Source: Fimenecus sp045595185 (GTDB lineage: Bacteria; Bacillota; Clostridia; Oscillospirales; Acutalibacteraceae). Taken from it: 36,486 nt of DNA. The translations under genes were made by a program, and so were the position numbers. The notes under the pieces are model-generated. The model was not told where the DNA came from. It worked only from the letters and a program-made list of their open reading frames with translations, and ran no database searches. Position 1 is the stretch's first letter. Every line of letters starts with the position of its first letter. The DNA lies in contig JAZNZX010000032.1 in the NCBI GenBank assembly GCA_045595185.1, forward strand, positions 1 to 36,486, given 5' to 3'. Shown here piece after piece: positions 8,633-15,951 of this stretch.

Positions 8633-9430
8633 ATGGATACAAAAAAGATTGTGAAAATAGCTGTAATTGCTGTATGCGCAATTCTGGTTGTTGGTGTTGC
8701 AATATCTTGCTTCACCGTTGTACAGGCAGGTCATACAGGCGTTGTACTTACGTTCGGTGCGGTTGAAGATACAGAATTGGAGGAAGGCTTACATTTTAAA
8801 ATACCTTTTATCCAAAGAGTAGTACAGATGAATAACCGTACACAGAAGATTGAAACAGAAGGTTCATCATCTTCAAAGGACTTGCAGATTATCTCTTATG
8901 TGGTTGCGGTAAACTACCATGTTAACGACGATTCATCAGCAAGCCTTTATCAGAATGTTGGTACTGATTATGGCTCTGTTATTATTGTACCTGCAATTCA
9001 GGAAAGCATTAAAGCTGTAACAGCACAATATACTGCTGAAGAACTTATTACAAAGCGTCAGACAGTAGGCGAACAGATTAAAGATGCTTTGTCAGAAAAG
9101 ATTAATCAGTACGGTATTACAGTTGAAATCTTCAATATCGTGGATTTTGATTTTTCTGAAGAATTCAACGCGGCTGTTGAAGCAAAGCAGACAGCACAGC
9201 AGAATGCATTGAAAGCTGAACAGGACCTTGCTCGTATCGAGGTTGAGGCACAGCAGAAAATCACTCAGGCAGAGGCTGAGGCAGAAAGCATCAGACTTAT
9301 TCAGGAAGCTCTCGCAAAATCACCTGATTATGTTGATTATATCAAGTGGAATAAGTGGAATGGAGAGTTGCCAACAGTAATGGGTGACAGCGATATACTT
9401 TTAAATATGGATGCACTTAAAAGTGAATAA
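8633..9430 (+). CDS. SPFH / band 7 (prohibitin-HflC-like) membrane protein, 265 aa
   Basis: An N-terminal membrane anchor (about 8-28) is followed by an SPFH/band 7 domain (about 29-180: HTGVVLTFGAVEDTELEEGLHFKIPF, split here as GAVEDTELEEGLHFK and IPFIQRV) and an Ala/Glu/Gln-rich coiled coil (about 180-225) ending in QEALAKSPDYVDYIKW. SPFH proteins assemble into large membrane rings or microdomain scaffolds, often with proteases or NfeD partners; neither partner gene is adjacent. A strong AGGAGG site lies 8 bases before the ATG. Expression should depend on the Mn2+ riboswitch directly upstream, which is not a usual regulator for this family. It ends at a strong terminator, so it is monocistronic. 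Confidence 0.88.
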   Translation: MDTKKIVKIAVIAVCAILVVGVAISCFTVVQAGHTGVVLTFGAVEDTELEEGLHFKIPFIQRVVQMNNRTQKIETEGSSSSKDLQIISYVVAVNYHVNDDSSASLYQNVGTDYGSVIIVPAIQESIKAVTAQYTAEELITKRQTVGEQIKDALSEKINQYGITVEIFNIVDFDFSEEFNAAVEAKQTAQQNALKAEQDLARIEVEAQQKITQAEAEAESIRLIQEALAKSPDYVDYIKWNKWNGELPTVMGDSDILLNMDALKSE

Positions 9431-9451
9431 TTAAACTTAAAGCGAAAAACC

Positions 9452-9490
9452 AAAAAATCCCCTAAGGAGCGAATCCTTAGGGGAAAATTT
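9452..9490. terminator. Bidirectional terminator between SPFH and aldolase genes
   Basis: A perfect 10-bp stem CCCCTAAGGA / TCCTTAGGGG (9459-9468, 9474-9483) has an A-run before it and a T-run after it, so it serves both converging genes. Confidence 0.92.
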
Positions 9491-9501
9491 TTTGTGTAGA
9501 A

Positions 9502-10722
9502 TTATTTGCCTGCCTGCTTTGAATACTTGAGTCTGTAAACAATGTTCATGATTCTTGTTTCGATAGGGTTGATTGGTTCAACCTTTTCGAACATCTTAGC
9601 ACTAACCTGAATCTTAGCACCTTTGTTTGTGATGAACTCAATAGCACCTGCGTCATATTCGCTACCAGCAACACAAAGAGCACCATTGTTCTCAAGAAGA
9701 ACAGCATTTCTGCCCTTAAGCTTCTTAACAACCTTTTTAGCAGTTGCAAGAGAGTTATTAGGGTCATATTTAGAGCTCTTAACGCTTACACCAACAATCT
9801 GTGCAAAGTCGTCAATCAAAGGAAGTATCTTCTTGCCCATTTTTGAACAAGCAACTGTGTATGGGTCCTTTGTATGATAGATGTAATTAACATCTTTACG
9901 CTTTTTATAGATTGCACGGTGAAGTTCGATTGAACTATTATTTGCGTCACCTGCGATAATATCACCTGAATCAATGTCGATTCTTGTAATTGTACCGTCA
10001 CCGTCAATAACAGAAATGTTGAAAACAGGACCGTCACGCTCACTCTTACAAGGCTCAAATTCAGGAGCCGTTGAAGGCTTCTTTACGAATTTGCCGACAA
10101 CATAGTCATTGATAGCTGTAAGGCTTTCAGCAACTGTGCCTGTGAGTGAAGTGTATTTGTCGAGAACATACTGTTCGCAAATATCTTCAAGACGCTTTGC
10201 AACGTTGAATGCATCGTCATAGTCAACACCCATACAAACTGCACCGTGATGCGACATAACAGCAGCCTTTGCATCTGAACGGGAAATGGCATCAATAACA
10301 CCTTTGCGGAGCTTTTTAGTGCCCGGAAGACCGTATGCTGCAATCGGAACATTGTTACCGACAATCTGTGCATTTTCGCCTTCAACATTGTTGATGTCCA
10401 TACCGAGAGCAGAAACGATAGATGCGTTTACCTGATGTGTATGGATAACAAAGCCGATTTCAGGACGAAGCTTATAACAAGCAGCGTGGATACCTTTTTC
10501 ACTTGAAGGCTTGATTTCACCTTCATATTCAAGGTCCTCAATGTTTACAAGAACAATTTCTTCAGGAGTGAGAGTTTCGTAGGCACGACCACTTGGTGTA
10601 ATAACAAACTGCGTATCGCTGATACGACAAGAAATGTTACCCCAAGTACGAGCAATAAGACCACTTTCAATAAGTTCTTTACCCGCCTTGATTACGAGTT
10701 CTTTTGCCTGCATTATTTCCAC
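9502..10722 (-). CDS. Class II aldolase/adducin protein with two tandem domains, 406 aa
   Basis: Class II aldolases cleave sugar phosphates with a bound metal. Here two copies of the ~200-aa domain are fused. The first keeps the active-site set: catalytic Glu in PSSEKGIH, the metal pair in IHTHQ and the third His in SHHGAV. The second aligns over the same segments but has SSIELH, YHTKD in place of HTH, and LENNGA in place of SHHGA, so it has lost metal ligands and is probably structural or regulatory. GTG at 10722 is chosen because GAGGTGA lies just upstream; GTG 10731 overlaps that site and ATG 10713 is too far. It lies 70 bases after the class III aminotransferase in the same direction and is probably co-transcribed. 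The substrate is unknown. Confidence 0.85.
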   Translation of the reverse strand: MEIMQAKELVIKAGKELIESGLIARTWGNISCRISDTQFVITPSGRAYETLTPEEIVLVNIEDLEYEGEIKPSSEKGIHAACYKLRPEIGFVIHTHQVNASIVSALGMDINNVEGENAQIVGNNVPIAAYGLPGTKKLRKGVIDAISRSDAKAAVMSHHGAVCMGVDYDDAFNVAKRLEDICEQYVLDKYTSLTGTVAESLTAINDYVVGKFVKKPSTAPEFEPCKSERDGPVFNISVIDGDGTITRIDIDSGDIIAGDANNSSIELHRAIYKKRKDVNYIYHTKDPYTVACSKMGKKILPLIDDFAQIVGVSVKSSKYDPNNSLATAKKVVKKLKGRNAVLLENNGALCVAGSEYDAGAIEFITNKGAKIQVSAKMFEKVEPINPIETRIMNIVYRLKYSKQAGK

Positions 10723-10752
10723 AACTGTCACCTCATTTTATTGGGATAATAA

Positions 10753-10778
10753 GGTGGATGAAGATGAATTCATCCACC
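10753..10778. other. Intercistronic hairpin between aminotransferase and aldolase genes
   Basis: A perfect 10-bp stem GGTGGATGAA / TTCATCCACC with a 6-base loop lies between the two minus-strand genes. On the minus strand it is followed by TTATTA rather than a T-run, so it is more likely an mRNA-stabilising or attenuating hairpin than a full terminator. Confidence 0.6.
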
Positions 10779-10792
10779 CTGAAATTTTTAAA

Positions 10793-12283
10793 TTATTTGC
10801 TTGAAGGCTTAACTGCAACGTTTGCAAATACCTTGTCGAAGCACTGAAGAGCCTGGTCAATCATCTTAGGTGTATATGCAGCTGATGTGTAGAGACGGCT
10901 ACCAGCAAGAGTAACAAGTCCTTCTGCCATATAAGCAGCGCCCATGTACTGCATTTCCTTCTTTCTTTCGCTTGTAGCTGAAAGAACACCAGGGATTTTC
11001 CAAGGTTTGCACCAATCGATTGAGTAGTGCATTGTACCGACTGTTTCAAGATGGCAAACTGAACCTTCGTTCCAAACAACGAATGGAAGACCGTGCTTTG
11101 TAACGAGTTCCTGAAGACCCTGTGTAAGTCTGTCACCCATTTCGCCAGCCTTCTGACATGCGTTCTGCTTGTCGATTTCTTCAAGAGTGAAGTAACCTGC
11201 ACAGCATGAAAGTGGGTTAGCAGTCATTGTACCGCCTGTGAATGCCTTCTTAACCTTGATACCTGAATCGTCAAGACCTGCACCAAGATGCTTCATGTAC
11301 TGCTTCTTACCGCCGACACCGCCTGCACCTGGGTATCCACCAGCGATAACCTTACCGAAGATTGTAAGGTCAGGAGATACGCCGAAGAAGCCCTGAGCAC
11401 CTGCCATACCGATACGGAAACCTGTAACAACTTCATCGAATACAAGAAGAGCACCGTATTTACGGCAAAGTCTTTCAACGCCCTTGTTGAATTCATAATC
11501 AAGTGGAGTTGTACCACTTTCAGGACCGATTGGTTCAATGAATACAGCAGCTGTACCACCATTGAACTGGTTGAGCCAAAGCTTTCTTTCAAGGTCTTCA
11601 AGGTCACCTGGGAAGAATTCCTGTGTATGCTTGAAGAGATAAAGTGGAACACCACTTGCCTGTGTAAACTTAGAACCAGGAACACGGATACCGTAACCGA
11701 GCTGGTCTGACCAACCGTGGTAAGCACCACCCATTTTAAGGATGTTCTTTTTACCTGTTGCAAGACGAGCAACACGAACAGCTGTCATACAAGCTTCAGT
11801 ACCTGAACCCTGCATACGGAACATATCAACTGATTCAACTGAGTCAGCGATTTTCTTAGCAAGTTTGTATTCGAATTCGTGGAAAAGACCTGTTGAAGGA
11901 CCACATGTGTTAAGAAGGTCGATAACCTGGTCACGAACTACCTTAGGATTTGAACCGAGAACTGTAGGTCCGCCTGCCTGAAGGAAGTCAAAATATTTGT
12001 TTCCGTCAACGTCATAAAGGTAAGCACCCTCAGCCTTTGTGAAAACAAGTGGGAACGGATAGTTGAAAGCAAGGTTGTGCTGAACACCACCAGGGATGAT
12101 GCTCTTTGCTTCAGCAATCATTTCCTTTGATTTAGCACATTTCTTTTCATAATACTCTTCTTCATATGTCTTGAGAACATCAGGTTTGATTGAGTAAATC
12201 GGTTTGCTGATAAGTTCATCAAGCTGTCTGTTAATCTGAGCAGCATCATGATAATGTGCGATTGCGAATCTTGTATCTGCCAT
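10793..12283 (-). CDS. Class III (PLP) aminotransferase, glutamate-1-semialdehyde mutase-like, 496 aa
   Basis: Fold-type I, class III PLP enzyme. The PLP signature is complete: SGTEACMTAVRVAR and GGAYHGWSD (cofactor phosphate/ring contacts), FDEVVTGFR with Asp283 and GKVIAGGYP with Schiff-base Lys311. The pattern is closest to glutamate-1-semialdehyde aminomutase, but the protein is about 70 residues longer at the N-terminus and there are no haem genes nearby, so hemL is not claimed. The ATG at 12283 follows GGAGGAG; a longer in-frame start is discounted because it would run through the leader hairpin. Own consensus promoter at 12352-12379. Followed by the tandem aldolase, suggesting a two-step carbon-nitrogen pathway of unknown substrate. 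Confidence 0.85.
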   Translation of the reverse strand: MADTRFAIAHYHDAAQINRQLDELISKPIYSIKPDVLKTYEEEYYEKKCAKSKEMIAEAKSIIPGGVQHNLAFNYPFPLVFTKAEGAYLYDVDGNKYFDFLQAGGPTVLGSNPKVVRDQVIDLLNTCGPSTGLFHEFEYKLAKKIADSVESVDMFRMQGSGTEACMTAVRVARLATGKKNILKMGGAYHGWSDQLGYGIRVPGSKFTQASGVPLYLFKHTQEFFPGDLEDLERKLWLNQFNGGTAAVFIEPIGPESGTTPLDYEFNKGVERLCRKYGALLVFDEVVTGFRIGMAGAQGFFGVSPDLTIFGKVIAGGYPGAGGVGGKKQYMKHLGAGLDDSGIKVKKAFTGGTMTANPLSCCAGYFTLEEIDKQNACQKAGEMGDRLTQGLQELVTKHGLPFVVWNEGSVCHLETVGTMHYSIDWCKPWKIPGVLSATSERKKEMQYMGAAYMAEGLVTLAGSRLYTSAAYTPKMIDQALQCFDKVFANVAVKPSSK

Positions 12284-12315
12284 AATTTTTCTCCTCCATT
12301 TGTCAGAAGTATTTT

Positions 12316-12338
12316 TTGTCTGTCGCAATAACAGACAA
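12316..12338 (-). other. Hairpin in the 5' leader of the aminotransferase mRNA
   Basis: A perfect 8-bp stem TTGTCTGT / ACAGACAA with a 7-base loop, about 10 bases after the predicted transcription start; on the minus strand the stem is followed by an A-run, not T, so it is not a terminator. Confidence 0.55.
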
Positions 12339-12351
12339 TAGTTCATATACA

Positions 12352-12379
12352 ATTATATCACTAATTTTTCCTATGTCAA
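12352..12379 (-). promoter_or_regulatory. Consensus sigma-A promoter of the aminotransferase-aldolase operon
   Basis: On the minus strand TTGACA (12379-12374), a 16-base spacer and TATAAT (12357-12352). Both hexamers are perfect consensus. Confidence 0.88.
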
Positions 12380-12410
12380 CAATTTTTGGAAAATAACATA
12401 AATACAAATA

Positions 12411-12465
12411 GTTAAAAACTATCTATAAGTTAAAAACAAACTAAAATACGGTTAAAAAATATCTA
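12411..12465 (-). promoter_or_regulatory. Repeated GTTAAAAA boxes upstream of the aminotransferase promoter
   Basis: GTTAAAAA occurs at 12411, 12429 and 12451. The outer copies extend to 15-mers (GTTAAAAACTATCTA at 12411-12425 and GTTAAAAAATATCTA at 12451-12465) that differ at one base and are spaced exactly 40 bp. They lie 30-90 bp upstream of the -35 box, where an activator or curved-DNA element would act. The regulator is unknown. Confidence 0.45.
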
Positions 12466-12483
12466 AACGACAACTTTAATAAT

Positions 12484-12530
12484 AAAAAAATCGTCGTTTT
12501 TCTGTCAACAATAAACAAAAGAACGACGAT
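12484..12530 (-). terminator. Terminator of the iron alcohol dehydrogenase gene
   Basis: On the minus strand a 9-bp stem ATCGTCGTT / AACGACGAT (12530-12522 and 12498-12490) is followed by a T-run (12490-12484). The loop is long (23 bases). Confidence 0.75.
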
Positions 12531-12575
12531 AATATGTGTAATATGGAGAATTTAAAGCGTATAGACAAAAAATAA

Positions 12576-13691
12576 CTATAATATTTGGAATAATGATTTT
12601 ACAAGCTCGCCTGCATCGTGATTATTAAAATCAGTAGGGGAGTTTTTAAAGTTTTTAAGTGTTTCCCAACGAGCAACATAGCTTTGAATCCTTTCGTCAG
12701 GAATAGATAAGCGCAAATCGCATAATTGTGAAATAAGTTTCTTAACAGATTCCTTGTCACTATTCATAGCATTCATAACCTGACCGAAAAGCACAGGATT
12801 AGCTTTTTCTGCCTCATCAAGATACTGTGGAATAAACACTGCACAAGCAATACCGTGTGGCACATTGTAATCTTCTGTCAGGGCATAACCCATACCGTGT
12901 GGAAAACCTGTACCACCTTTATTAAGTGCAAAGCCTGCATAAAGTGATGCAAAATAGAGAGTGTCACGGTCATTTTCTGTTGGCAATTCTTCGCTTTTAC
13001 CTAACTTTTCAAGAATAGGGTGAATCATTTTTATTGAAATAAGTGCAAATTGTTCTGTAAGAAAATCTGCTCGTGGTGAAAACATTGATTCTATCGCGTG
13101 TGCCAACGCATCAAGTGCAGTTGAAACAGTTGTTCTGTACGGAACGGAATAGGTGTATTTAGCATCTGCAAGAGCATAATTTGCGTAATAGTTTTTACCA
13201 CTTATGCTTTGTTTTCTTCCGTTTTCACGAGTAAGCACAGAAACACCTGAAACTTCACTACCTGTTCCTGATGTTGTGCCAATGACAACAAGAGGTAAAG
13301 GCTTATTTTCTACCTTGGCTGTGTAAATATCGTCGTTGATAATGTGCGGGTTAGTTGCATATACACAAACAGCCTTTGATGCATCAAGTGGCGAGCCACC
13401 ACCGATACCCACAACAAAATCAGCCTGAAAATCTCTTGCAACATTACCACCATCACAGCAAGAAGCTGTCAACGGATTTTCTGTAATTTCATTAAAAATA
13501 GTATATTTAATATCCAACTCATTAAAAACAGAAATCAGGTCGTCAAGAGCACCTGACTTTTTCGCAGATGTTTTTCCTGTAACAATCAGACACTTTTTGC
13601 CAAGACCTGAAAATATGTTTTTGTTGTTTTGTAAAGCATTTTTACCACCAAGAATATTCACCGGCATATAAAAACTGAAATCATAGTTCAT
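12576..13691 (-). CDS. Iron-containing alcohol dehydrogenase, 371 aa
   Basis: Group III metal-dependent NAD(P)H alcohol dehydrogenase that reduces aldehydes to alcohols or the reverse. The nucleotide-binding half holds GIGGGSPLDASK and TTSGTGSEVS; the metal site is formed by the ALDALAHAIE and PHGMGYALTEDYNVPHG segments, with all expected His residues. Normal length. ATG at 13691 is chosen (8 bases after GGAG); ATG 13694 and GTG 13700 are also in frame. It is upstream of the aminotransferase and aldolase genes but has its own terminator, and the aminotransferase has its own promoter, so they form separate units. It might handle the aldehyde released by the aldolase (inference). Confidence 0.9.
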   Translation of the reverse strand: MNYDFSFYMPVNILGGKNALQNNKNIFSGLGKKCLIVTGKTSAKKSGALDDLISVFNELDIKYTIFNEITENPLTASCCDGGNVARDFQADFVVGIGGGSPLDASKAVCVYATNPHIINDDIYTAKVENKPLPLVVIGTTSGTGSEVSGVSVLTRENGRKQSISGKNYYANYALADAKYTYSVPYRTTVSTALDALAHAIESMFSPRADFLTEQFALISIKMIHPILEKLGKSEELPTENDRDTLYFASLYAGFALNKGGTGFPHGMGYALTEDYNVPHGIACAVFIPQYLDEAEKANPVLFGQVMNAMNSDKESVKKLISQLCDLRLSIPDERIQSYVARWETLKNFKNSPTDFNNHDAGELVKSLFQIL

Positions 13692-13753
13692 CATAATCAC
13701 TCCAATGAGATTATTTTATCATTATAACAGAAAAAAGCAATAAGTATTTTTAT

Positions 13754-13912
13754 AAATTGGAGTTTGTCGGGATGTCTTGGGGTTATGTGTCATTCTGAGA
13801 AACGAAGTGACGAAGAATGTCTGTTGGTTAATATATTACCGTTGGAGAGATTCTTCGCTACGCTCAGAATGACCTACACACTTGGTTAATCATCCCGATA
13901 AATTAGAATTTG
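13754..13912. repeat. Dispersed palindromic repeat, copy R1
   Basis: A ~160-bp palindromic element with imperfect terminal inverted repeats (AAATTGGAGTTTGTCGGGATG at the left; reverse complement AAATTCTAATTTATCGGGATG at the right, each given to 20-21 positions). Internal arms hold CATTCTGAG, GACGAAGAAT, AGATTCTTCG and CAGAATGAC. It fills most of the 376-base gap between the divergent alcohol dehydrogenase and apbE genes. Related copies lie at 24958-25143 and 31458-31619. No ORF lies within it. Confidence 0.8.
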
Positions 13913-14007
13913 AGTGACTATTTACGCAATACATTTGTTATTTTTTTAACGAGAATTTATGGTTATTTTGTATTATTTTCTTGCCATTATTTCAATATAT
14001 TTACCAA

Positions 14008-14036
14008 TTGAATAAAGCAAAAAAATATTGTATTAT
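14008..14036 (+). promoter_or_regulatory. Promoter of the apbE-rnf operon
   Basis: TTGAAT, 17-base spacer, TATTAT, ending 31 bases before the apbE start codon. Confidence 0.65.
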
Positions 14037-14067
14037 ATATTAGTATGGGAAAATAGGTGGTGAAAGA

Positions 14068-15075
14068 GTGAAAATTAAAAAATTCATTGCGCCGATTCTC
14101 GCAATTTTAGTTGTAGTATCTATATTTGTTTTTTCACTTTTCGAGAGTATGACAAGAGATGCCGAAGCAAGTAATTTTGCTATGGGAAGTCCTGTTACAA
14201 TTAAGGTTTACGGTGAAAAAAACGGTGACGACCTTTGTGGGTCTGCCCTTGAGAGAATAAAATTTATTGACAACGCGTATTTATCTCATACAATTTCAAC
14301 ATCTGCAGTTTCCACATTGAACAGAGATAGTGAGTTGATTGCCGACAAATGGTTTGCCGATTATCTCAATGAATGTGTCGGTTTTTCTGCAAAAAGTGAT
14401 GTATTTACACTTTTTAGTGGTGATTTGAAGGATTTGTGGCAAATCGAAAATGGCGGATATATTCCAACAAACGATGAGATTGTCAAGCTACTTCAGAATA
14501 TTGAAAAAGCAGAGCTTGTTATCAACAGCAACAGTATTTCCTTGAAAAACGGTAAAATTGATTTAGGTGCTTTGGGTAAGGGTACTGCCTGTGACGAGGC
14601 AATCAATTTTTTGAAACAGCAAAATGTCGGAACTGCACTTGTGACAGTTGGCGGTTCGGTCGGCGTAATGGGCGAAGATTCATATAAAATCGGTATTCGT
14701 AACCCATTTGGTGACCAGAATGACTATTTCGCAATTCTGAATGTAAAAAACTGCTTTGTTTCCACATCAGGTGATTATGAAAAGTATTTTGAAAAAGACG
14801 GTGTCCGTTATTCTCACATTTTTGATGCAACAACAGGAAAGCCTGTACAGAATGACATAACATCTGTAACCGTTGTGGCAGATAGCGGGACTTTAAGTGA
14901 TTTTCTTTCAACTGCAATTTTTGCAGAAGGCATTGAAAACGGATTAAAACTTGCCAACGAATTTGATGCAAAGGTTATTATTGTGAAAAAAGATAAATCT
15001 GTTCTTATTTCAAAAGGATTAGAAGAAAACATCACTATTGACGATGATGATTTTTCAGTTTCGGTGATTGAATGA
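14068..15075 (+). CDS. apbE: FAD:protein FMN transferase ApbE, 335 aa
   Basis: Transfers FMN from FAD to a Thr/Ser of target proteins outside the membrane; the Rnf subunits RnfG and RnfD encoded in this operon are known target types. A membrane anchor spans about residues 7-25. ApbE landmarks follow: NFAMGSPVTIKVYG, IDLGALGKGTACDEA, LVTVGGSVGVMG, FVSTSGDYEKYF, SHIFDATTGKPV and DSGTLSDFLSTAIF (the Asp/Thr metal and FAD region). GTG start with an AGGTGG site 7 bases upstream. It overlaps the next gene by four bases (ATGA). Confidence 0.93.
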   Translation: MKIKKFIAPILAILVVVSIFVFSLFESMTRDAEASNFAMGSPVTIKVYGEKNGDDLCGSALERIKFIDNAYLSHTISTSAVSTLNRDSELIADKWFADYLNECVGFSAKSDVFTLFSGDLKDLWQIENGGYIPTNDEIVKLLQNIEKAELVINSNSISLKNGKIDLGALGKGTACDEAINFLKQQNVGTALVTVGGSVGVMGEDSYKIGIRNPFGDQNDYFAILNVKNCFVSTSGDYEKYFEKDGVRYSHIFDATTGKPVQNDITSVTVVADSGTLSDFLSTAIFAEGIENGLKLANEFDAKVIIVKKDKSVLISKGLEENITIDDDDFSVSVIE

Positions 15076-15431
15076 AAAAGCTTATAACAAAAAAAGATTG
15101 TATATTGCTTCTTGTGTTGCTTTTGGTCGGTATAACAGGGATTATCATTATGAATTCTGCCGACACAGGCGAAAGTGCTGAAATAATAGTAGATGGCACG
15201 ACAAAAGAGATAGTTTCCCTTGATGAAGATTTTGAAAAGCAGGTCAATGGTGTTACTGTCTGTTGTGAAAATGGTGAAATTTATATTAAGGAGTCTGATT
15301 GTCCTGATAAGGTCTGTATAAGAAGTGGCAGAATTTCAAAATCAGGTGAAAGTATTATTTGTGCTCCGAACAGAGTTGCAGTAAAGATTAACGGTGAAAA
15401 AGGCAATATGCCTGATGCTATAACAGGGTGA
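15072..15431 (+). CDS. NusG domain II-containing exported protein, 119 aa
   Basis: A single N-terminal membrane helix (about 9-28) is followed by a NusG domain II-like beta domain whose signature is CPDKVCIRSGRISKSGESI with a further Cys in ICAPNRVAVKI. The three cysteines are typical of this small family found next to rnf and flavin genes in Firmicutes. Its function is not established; a role in assembling or protecting the flavinylated Rnf subunits is inference from location. It overlaps apbE by four bases and precedes the Gx transporter by four. Confidence 0.85.
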   Translation: MKKLITKKDCILLLVLLLVGITGIIIMNSADTGESAEIIVDGTTKEIVSLDEDFEKQVNGVTVCCENGEIYIKESDCPDKVCIRSGRISKSGESIICAPNRVAVKINGEKGNMPDAITG

Positions 15432-15435
15432 GTGA

Positions 15436-15951
15436 ATGAGAAACGAAAAAATCAAAAGAATAACATTCACAGCACTTATGACAGCAATTGCAATTGTGTT
15501 GTCTATTGTTGAAGGTCTTTTTCCTACGGCATATTTTATGCCGCCTGGCAGTAAATTGGGGCTTTCCAACATACCTGTAATGTTTTCGGCATCAAAATTG
15601 AGTGTCGGTGAAACGCTACTCATAGTTTTTACAAAATCTGCATTTGTGTTTATAACAAGAGGTTTTACAGCCTTTTGTATGAGTCTTGCAGGCGGAATAC
15701 TCAGTGCATTGTGTATGATTTTCATATTCAGAAAAACAAAGGGCTTCGGCTTTATGGGAATCGGTGTTTTATCTGCACTTTGCCATAATGCAGGTCAGCT
15801 TATTGTATCTTTTTTTCTGGTGCAGACAACTGCCATTGCGGGATATGCTCCCGTGTTGCTTATAGCATCAGTTTTTACAGGGATATTAACAGGCACGATA
15901 TTAAAAGTATCAATGCCGTATTTTTCTAAACTTAAGGAGATGGAAAAGTGA
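15436..15951 (+). CDS. Gx transporter family / heptaprenyl diphosphate synthase component I-like membrane protein, 171 aa
   Basis: Five or so hydrophobic helices resembling ECF-type S components. Family landmarks are MTAIAIVLSIVEGLFP, PPGSKLGLSNIPVMF and LSALCHNAGQL. Databases name this family both Hpre_diP_synt_I and Gx transporter; the synthase name is doubtful because the protein is purely membrane-embedded. In many Clostridia it sits between apbE/NusG-II and rnfC, exactly as here, so a supporting role such as quinone, flavin or precursor uptake for Rnf can be suggested but not shown. The stop codon overlaps the GTG start of rnfC. Confidence 0.82.
   Translation: MRNEKIKRITFTALMTAIAIVLSIVEGLFPTAYFMPPGSKLGLSNIPVMFSASKLSVGETLLIVFTKSAFVFITRGFTAFCMSLAGGILSALCMIFIFRKTKGFGFMGIGVLSALCHNAGQLIVSFFLVQTTAIAGYAPVLLIASVFTGILTGTILKVSMPYFSKLKEMEK

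Noticed and set aside
11288..11710. 140-codon ORF antisense to the aminotransferase
   Set aside because: Shadow of a conserved coding region; low-complexity Thr/Cys-rich translation, no start signals.
10793..12283. Calling the aminotransferase HemL
   Set aside because: The active site matches the wider class III family, but the protein is longer than HemL and no tetrapyrrole genes are nearby.
13754..13912. Repeats R1-R3 as a CRISPR array or tRNA-like RNA
   Set aside because: Copies are single, about 6-11 kb apart, palindromic over their whole length and lack regular spacers.
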